Positions 57,518-64,000 of a stretch of DNA of 64,000 bases are shown here, piece after piece. Made by a program: the position numbers and the translations under genes. Position 1 is the stretch's first letter, and each line of letters begins with the position of its first letter. Source of the DNA: Arthrinium phaeospermum (Eukaryota > Ascomycota > Sordariomycetes > Amphisphaeriales > Apiosporaceae); NCBI GenBank assembly GCA_006503535.1, contig QYRS01000002.1:2604001-2668000 (forward strand). Direction: 5' to 3'. The notes under the pieces are model-generated. The model did not search any database. It was not told the origin of the DNA and saw only the letters and a program-made list of their open reading frames with translations.

Positions 57518-59642
57518 CACGCGCTATCCTTATCTTCTTCGATTTGCCTGCTGCGCCGTTTCCTTGAATGTTGATTATAGAGGCTTCGCTCGTGAACCTT
57601 CTCTTTCTCGTGATGCCTCTCGTCGTCAATGACCTTGGCACGACAGACCACCCGATAAGAATAAAAAACAAATATGGAACAGAACCTGCCTCGATAGGGT
57701 AGAGGATACCGAACGAATGAAAGTCGGACAAGAAAACAGTATTGAAGAGAAATAAACACTCATTACTTGCCAACCGGTAGCGTGAAGAATGAATGGAATT
57801 GATTGGAATTTACAGAAACGAAATAAAAGAAGAGACTCAGTCAATCAATGAACCGAGGAGAAGAAAACAACGCTGAAGAATCGTTGGCTGGCCTAAGAAG
57901 TCATCTTCTGGCAGCAGAGACCGGCAATGCAGAGAGATGTTGGTCCGGGAAGTTATATATCCGCCACACTTGCCAGCAGAGAGGGGATAAAGAGAGTTGA
58001 GGTCGGGATGGCACTACAGAGGGTATCGTGGCGGAAGGGATCTCTGCAACGAGATCTGCAGCTCTATTCTGGAGGTGCCGAGAGCGGGTCCCTCAATGGG
58101 CAACAGCGTTTCGTTTGGTGGCTGCGTCGTCCTCTTGGTGGGTTGGACTTGGCTTTGTCCTTCGAGGGTTGGAATTATGCGGTATCAAGTCAACATCATC
58201 ATCATGCGATAAGCCCGATGGGATCAGGGTGTGGGGGCGAGGGGAGGATGGCAGGTCCTTCTTGCGGCACATCGAGCTGTCAGATCAGAAAAAAAAACCA
58301 CGTCCTGGGGATGTGCACGCTCGCTGCTGATCACAAGTAAGTAGGGACTACACTACATAGCAAACCGGATGGCCCAAGGAGACAAGAGACGAGACGAGAC
58401 GAGATGAGACGGCAAGTCACGGACCGGCTCTCGCTGCCGCTGCCGCTGCTGTTGCTAGTGGCCGGGCAGTGGTTTCCTAGCAGTTGCAAATTGCCAAGGG
58501 CACGCTGGAGGAAATCCCAGGCGCAGCTGCGGCACCAGATAAACTCTAAAATCATAAATAATATATGGACCCCCAATAGGTACATACTGGCGATTCCAGT
58601 CTCGCAATTATGTTATTCGTCAGCGCCCAGAAAGAAACATGCATAAAACACAATGTGCTGTTGTTTCCCTTGGGGCGCCAATCAGGTTGACCGGCCGGAC
58701 CAGAGAATGCGACTCTGCTGCGAGTTCAATTTCTTCTCCGGAAGCCCATGTAACGAGCATGAAACAGAATCGAGTGACGACGGGCGGTTTTACGGTGGAG
58801 AGACGGGTTAGAAGGGTTCTGAACAAGTAGGTCCTGAAGAGGAAGCCAACCAGTAGGGGAGTTTGCAGCTTGCAGGTTGGCGTTCGTGGGTTCGTGGGTG
58901 CCCACCGGGGGCGCGCTCGGGGCTAGGCTGGACTTGTCGAAGCCCCTTCAGGTCTGCCCGGTCCCAGCCCCACGGCACTTCGCTAGGTCTGCAGCTTGGC
59001 TGCCTAATCCGGCAACTCCCTGGGGCCCGCCCACGACGACGACGACGGCCGTCCCCGTTTTCCCAAATTCGTTTCGACATGCCCGTTCCAAATCCTATCG
59101 TGGCGCCCCTCCCCTCGCTCTGCCCTTTTGGTGGTCGACAAGGAACAGGAATAGTCGCTAGTAAAGAAGAAGGAAAATAAAAGCTTATCGGGAACCATAG
59201 CGCGTCCTCCATCCTCCCCGTTGGGGCAGGCCCATGTGGGCTTGACACATAGTCAAACAGAAACAACCCAGTAGGAGAGCTCTTTTTTTTCACTACTATC
59301 TCAGTTAGGCAAATAGAGTGCAGCATGCAGCTATGGTGACACGACGAACCAGATATATCTATGGAGCCCCATCAGGACTCCAACCCATAGAGCAACAACA
59401 TATTCCGTAATAAGTTTGGCCTTGTGACTTGGCCTGACTATCAGGCATTGACAAATATCTATAAACAGCAGTTAAGATCAGCACATACATACGACGACTC
59501 ACTACCAGCATAGGACACGCACGAACACGAACACACAGCTCGCACGCCGCCGTATACTGGCAGTTCGCCCTCGCTCCGCCGAAACTTCTCCTACGTATAC
59601 GGATACGTTTCCTCCTTTTCGTCTGAACGCTCCATCCAAACC
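57518..59642. other. Divergent intergenic region of about 2.1 kb
   Basis: Separates the six-TM protein (-) and the MFS transporter (+) and should hold both promoters and leaders. A short GAGAC repeat lies near 58385-58408. None of the frames of 60-170 residues has recognisable content. Confidence 0.55.
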
Positions 59643-61389
59643 ATGGCCGCTGCGCCATCGACTGTCCCGCCGGCTGTCCAGGGCCAAGAAAAGGACGTCG
59701 AACGTACCGCCCCAACAGCCGAAACCAGCAGCCTCGAACCGTCCGATGACCTTGAAAAGCTCGGCAAGCAGCGCCCGGCGTGCTTTAAGAGCGGCCTGCA
59801 GGAGATCGGTTTCCTCATTTCCATCTTCGGCTCCAACCTTCTCGCCGTAAGTGATTGTTGTTGGACTTTTGGCACAACCCGGGTGCCCTCCTTTTCGCTG
59901 ACGCCCCCGGACAGGAATTCCTCATCAGTGGCTTCAACGTCCTCTTGCCCACTCTCCAGAACCAAGAGCGCTTCTCGTCTACGGCGCCCTCGGCCGGCGC
60001 CTGGACCTGGCCGTCCAACGTCTTCAGCCTGGTCGCGGGTGCCTTCCTGCTGCCCGTGGGCCGGCTGGCTGATCTGTACGGCGGACGCGTCGTCTACTTG
60101 GGCGGCCTGGTCTGGCTCTTCTTCTGGGCGCTCGTGGGCGGCTTTAGCGCCAACTATGTCATGCTCGTGGTGATCCGGGCCCTTCAGGGGCTGGGCGCCT
60201 CCGCCTTCCTGCCCGCCGGCATAAACCTCATGGGCAATATGTACCGCCCGGGCCCGCGCAAGAACACCGTCTTCAGCCTGTACGGCGGCTGCGCTCCCTT
60301 CGGCTTCTTCATCGGCATCCTGCTGGCCGGAGTCAGCGCCCGCTTCCTCTACTGGGGCTGGTTTTTCTGGATCGCCTCCATCGCCATGGCGGTGCTGTCC
60401 GTCGTCTCCTGGTTCTGCGTGCCCGAGGACGAGGCCCCGCCGGAGAGGGCGAACCTGACCATGGATTGGTGGGGATGCGCCACCAGTGTGAGCGCCCTCA
60501 TCCTCATTGTTTATGCCGTCACGGAGAGCTCCAAGTCGGGCTGGCAGTCTCCGGGTATTATCGTCCCCTTTATTTTGGGCCTACTGCTGCTCGGTGCCTT
60601 CGTCTATGTCGAGGCGCGCGTCGCCAAGGACCCCATCCTTCCGCTCAGCATCTTCTCGACCAAGGACATCGGTCCCCTCTTCGTGGCTCTTTTCTTAGCA
60701 TATGGCTCGTTTGGTATCTATCTCTTCTATGCTAGCTTTTAGTGAGTCTGCTTCCAGGCAACACAATGCCCATTACCTTGGATACCAGCGTCTAACGGTT
60801 TCACAGCATCGAAAAGGTCCTCCATATCGACCCGCTATTGACGGCGCTTTGGTTTGCCCCGCTAGCTGGCGGTGGTCTGGCCATCGCTTTGCTTGGTGGG
60901 TTCACATTACACTTGCTGCCAGGAACCGCCTTGCTTGCATTATCATGTGCCGGCTTCATCGTCTGCAACCTGTTGCTGGCGCTGGCACCCGATAACCCCA
61001 ACTACTGGGCCTGGATTTTCCCAGCCATGATCTGCTCTACCATTGGCATCGACATCATGTACAACGTGAGTAACATTTTCATCACTACCAACGTGGCCAA
61101 GACGCAGCAGGGTCTGGCTGGCGGGTGCATCAACGGCCTCCTCTTCGTCGGTATGAGCTTCTTCCTGGGATGGGCCGATCTTGCTACAGCTAGCCGGGAG
61201 GAGTTCGGGCTTCGAGAGAGCTTTAAGACTTCACTGTTCCTTGGCGTCGGGCTAGGGGGAGTCGCGGCCTTGATAGTGTTGGTGTTCTTACGGATAGGAA
61301 AGGCTGGGAGTGACCTGACTCTAGAAGAACGAGTAGCGCAGGAGCAAGCGGGCAAAGAGGAGAACAAACAACCTCCACCGTCTCGGTAA
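59643..61389 (+). CDS. MFS transporter, DHA2-like (drug:H+ antiporter type)
   Basis: Exons 59643-59846, 59915-60741 and 60807-61389 encode 537 residues. About 60 polar residues precede the first helix (IGFLISIFGSNLLA). Some 13-14 helices follow, the number of the DHA2 group. Motif A between helices 2 and 3 is GRLADLYGGR. An RALQGLGASAFLPAGINL helix corresponds to motif B with its arginine, and GGCAPFGFFIGILLAG to motif C of antiporters. The end is basic and glutamate-rich (LEERVAQEQAG). It probably exports small compounds across the plasma membrane. The second intron splits the tyrosine codon of ASFYIEKVL. The gene runs tail to tail into a Zn2Cys6 regulator gene with only 91 bp between stop codons. 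Confidence 0.93.
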
Positions 61390-61480
61390 GGGCGGTCCGA
61401 GTGAATTAAAAAGTATCAACGAGAGTAATGTGCAGTCCTAATTTTTAATAGATCGGTTTGAAATTGCATTGTTTTTATCA
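61390..61480. terminator. Very short shared 3' region of two convergent genes
   Basis: Only 91 bp separate the stop codons of the MFS gene (+) and the transcription factor gene (-). Both mRNAs must end here or overlap as antisense. The stretch is AT-rich (AAAAAGTATCAAC, AATTTTTAATAG), as expected for fungal poly(A) signals. Confidence 0.45.
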
Positions 61481-63106
61481 TCAGACCAGGAACAATTCCA
61501 GGCCTTTGTCGCGTACATGCTTTAGCCATGACTGCGGATTTATGGAGGGTTGTTGGTCTGCATTAGACCATATCTCTTGAAGGATGATTGTGGCCTGGTT
61601 AACAGCCCAGGTCTGAAGAAGCCTCGACAGATTTTGGAAGATTTCTAGAATAACTGCGCGATGCACAAGGTCCGTTGATTCTGCCCCTAGCACGAAAGCT
61701 GGCCAGAGGATGCCCTTGAAGTGGGTATCATCGGCCGGTATCTGTCGCAAGTGCGAAATGGCCCGGCCGACGACAAGGGAGACATTCTCGCGAACTACGT
61801 CCCGGCCAAGCACGCGTAACGCGTAGACGGAAATGGCGCCACGGTAAGCTTCGGCAAGATGCGTTCTCATGATTACTGACGCCGTTTCGTGGTGCTTTGC
61901 CGCCCATTGAGAGCAGTTGAATTTGTCGATGAGGGTTAGACTTTCTGTCTCGACACCTCGGTTTACATCGCAGAGGACTTGCAAGAGCTCGGCAGGGCAT
62001 CCCGTCCAGCTTGAGGCCTCGGCTCTTTGCAACACTACTGGCAGCTCCGACTCATCGAAAACCTCGCAAACATCCGACTGGTAATGCTTGCTCAGTGTTG
62101 AACCGAATATGGAGAGGCTGTGTAACCGAATCAGCAATCAAACACCACCCTTGCTGATGGATATGTACTCACATGGCATAGGTTTCCTCGAAATATTTGC
62201 CAAAGAAGGAGTTCCATCCGGGAGTATTGCGCCTTGAATTTATCAGGGCGCGCATAGCATGGAGATGGTAGCGCCATGATTGCCTCCCCTCTTGCTGCAG
62301 AGCGTCGTTCCAGATAAACAGGAGAACTAACGCCACGATGGCTTCATGCTGGTCATTCTTGGCGATAGCCTCACGAAGCCCCTTGATGGCCTTTTGCTCA
62401 TGGACAAGGCCGTCCAGCATGAATTCACGCTTCTTAGACGAAAGCGTGATGGCCCCGTTTGAATTGCGGCGATGACTGGCCGAGAGAGCAATGATGACAT
62501 GACGCAGAGCCTCATTCTGCGGAATCAAGGTGATGAAGCGTTTAAAGGGGTTTTCTCTGTCGTAGATGACGCATTCACTGCAACACCGATGCAAGACTTG
62601 ATGATGGGAACCAACGTTCAGTTTCGTTCTCGGGCCAACGGGCGGGCAACGTGCGCAGAGTGGCATGTCGCGCGACTGGAAGAAGACTCACAGTATTCAA
62701 GATGCCTCATGTCCGGCTCGTTCCGCGGTTCTGACAACGGCCACTGTACCATCAAGCTCTTGCCAAAGCTTTCCGGGCTAGGAGACGCGGCTGCTGCAAC
62801 CGCCACGGCGTTGGCGTTGGCGTTCGCATTGGTGCTGGAGTTGGAGTTGGAGTTGGAGTTGGGCGCAAAAGTGGTCCGGCCGGCCATCTTGCCTCTGCTG
62901 GCCATGCCCGTCACCCATATGACGGGCTTCTTTTCGCCATAGCCCAAGCATTCGCGGCCCGACTTTGTGCATTTGACGCAGTGCGGGAGGCGCGTATCAC
63001 ACACGACGCGCCTTTGGCGACATGTCCAACAGGGGCGGCTGGCGAACTCTGAAGGTGGAGACGAGACCTGCTGCCGGATCATAGGCACCATCGTGGTGGT
63101 TGTCAT
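61481..63106 (-). CDS. Zn2Cys6 (Gal4-type) transcription factor
   Basis: Exons 63106-62692, 62596-62173 and 62117-61481 encode 491 residues. The binuclear cluster is near the N-terminus, beginning CWTCRQRRVVCD and continuing HCVKCTKSGRECLGY, with all six cysteines. A low-complexity Asn/Ser and Asn/Ala repeat follows at about 90-112. The rest matches the fungal-specific regulatory domain: HLEYF then NPFKRFITLIPQNEALRHVI and ALSASHR. Exon 2 begins at an AAG acceptor that restores HLEYFLHRCC. Exon 3 joins in phase 2 (ETYAILSIFG). The first in-frame ATG is at 63106; the frame is open upstream without ATG. It likely binds DNA in the nucleus and may control the transporter next to it, which is an inference from position. 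Confidence 0.92.
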
Positions 63107-64000
63107 ATTACGGTGTTCAATGTGGAGGATATGGCCGGGGCTGCATGCTAAATTGCCCACGTAGGCGGATCTGCGTGATAAATACGGAAAATGCCAGATG
63201 ACAGGCAAGAAGAAGCGGGATGAGGAGTGCTGAAATGGGAGTGGAATTGATTGAATGCAAATGGCGCTCTGGTCATTATCTTGTCATGAAATAATGTTGT
63301 TGCACTTGATGTAGACTAGAAGGTTTCAGCGTGGGCCCGCGCTATGCCTGCTTGACCCTAGTGAGACGCCCGTTAAGCATACAAGGGCCAAGCCAGGCGG
63401 GCGTGGGGAATGGAATGCCAATGACGAGTTCCTTCAGGGTCTTTTCGTGAAAATCCCCCAATCCAAGAATCGCCATTTCCCCCCTACCAGTACCTCACTC
63501 AGCCGACTACCATTACTAATCCAGACGAGACGGCACCAATATCAAGATGGAGGAATAGCATATACCTCCTTGACACATGCTTAACTATGTTTAGCGAACC
63601 TGACTCGACCCGGGCAGGGCCCCTGTCGCGTCTGTCAAAGCCAGGACCTGCGGTGGTCTGTGACCGGTTTATTTTCGATCAGGGTGTGTACCTTAGGTAC
63701 ATACCGCTATTTAGCAGGCACGTACTGTAAGTCTGCATTGCAGGCAGTAGGCATGTAGATAGAGACTGCCAATCGAACTGTGTCGATCCCTTACATCACT
63801 GTAACAAATGACACTCCACCATATTAAATATATTGCGCCGCCCTTGTCAATAAGCCACACGGTTCGGGGATGATAGGGCAGAGAAGACTCCATGCCCCCC
63901 GGATCGGAGTGTCGGATGTCATAGCCGGGGGTCCGCAGCAAGCGGTTCTTCCCGGGGCCGCCAGACCCGTCCAGAAGGCCATGAGGCACTTCGCCTAGGA
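63107..64000. other. Upstream region of the transcription factor gene, to the window end
   Basis: Presumed promoter of the Zn2Cys6 gene. Short frames, including minus 63711-63989, show no features. Confidence 0.5.

Noticed and set aside
1..64000. tRNA, rRNA and intact transposon genes
   Set aside because: Looked for tRNA A/B-box patterns, rRNA-like conserved segments, reverse transcriptase or transposase motifs and terminal repeats by eye; none was convincing, though a covariance-model scan would be needed to exclude tRNAs.

Overview
This is a 64 kb nuclear window from a filamentous ascomycete (Pezizomycotina, most likely a Sordariomycete). The genes carry short spliceosomal introns (about 46-200 nt, mostly GTAAGT/GTATGT donors and YAG acceptors). 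It has a nuclear complex I subunit (NDUFS4 type, absent from Saccharomyces and Schizosaccharomyces) and families typical of filamentous fungi: a Zn2Cys6 regulator, a PTH11/rhodopsin-like membrane protein, DUF7730-type proteins and a tannase/feruloyl esterase. I name no species. Exon junctions were placed by eye from splice sites and family similarity. In every spliced gene except the frameshifted ankyrin locus, the exon lengths sum to a whole number of codons.

Region 1 (1-21 kb) is conserved housekeeping: an RBR ubiquitin ligase (-), MCM6 (+) with an MCB box upstream, a divergent pair of respiratory genes (ATP synthase subunit f on -, complex I NDUFS4-type subunit on +) sharing a 453 bp promoter with four CCAAT boxes, the GID-complex subunit Gid8 (-), a ten-exon uridine kinase/UPRT fusion (+), and a 1260-residue disordered protein with an RGG-like tail (+).

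Region 2 (21-44 kb) is accessory and metabolic: a secreted tannase/feruloyl esterase (+), a frameshifted ankyrin-like relic (-), a polyQ low-complexity protein (+), a cytochrome P450 (-) whose last exon is easily missed, two unassigned genes (one methyltransferase-like), a small secreted six-cysteine protein (+), then a minus-strand run of glutathione S-transferase, epoxide hydrolase and a membrane-anchored M20 peptidase. The P450, GST and epoxide hydrolase are enzymes that can make, conjugate and hydrolyse epoxides. Their placement within 12 kb suggests a detoxification or small specialised-metabolism neighbourhood, but no backbone synthase is present.

Region 3 (44-56 kb) holds a compound minisatellite (ten copies of one unit, four of another) just upstream of a small Cys-containing protein gene, a seven-TM rhodopsin-like protein (-), and two DUF7730-type genes in tandem (+).

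Region 4 (56-64 kb) holds a six-TM membrane protein (-), a DHA2-type MFS transporter (+) and, tail to tail 91 bp away, a Zn2Cys6 transcription factor (-), a plausible transporter-regulator pair. Long spaces between genes, mainly in regions 2-4, show no supportable gene. No rRNA, tRNA, CRISPR array or intact transposon was recognised.
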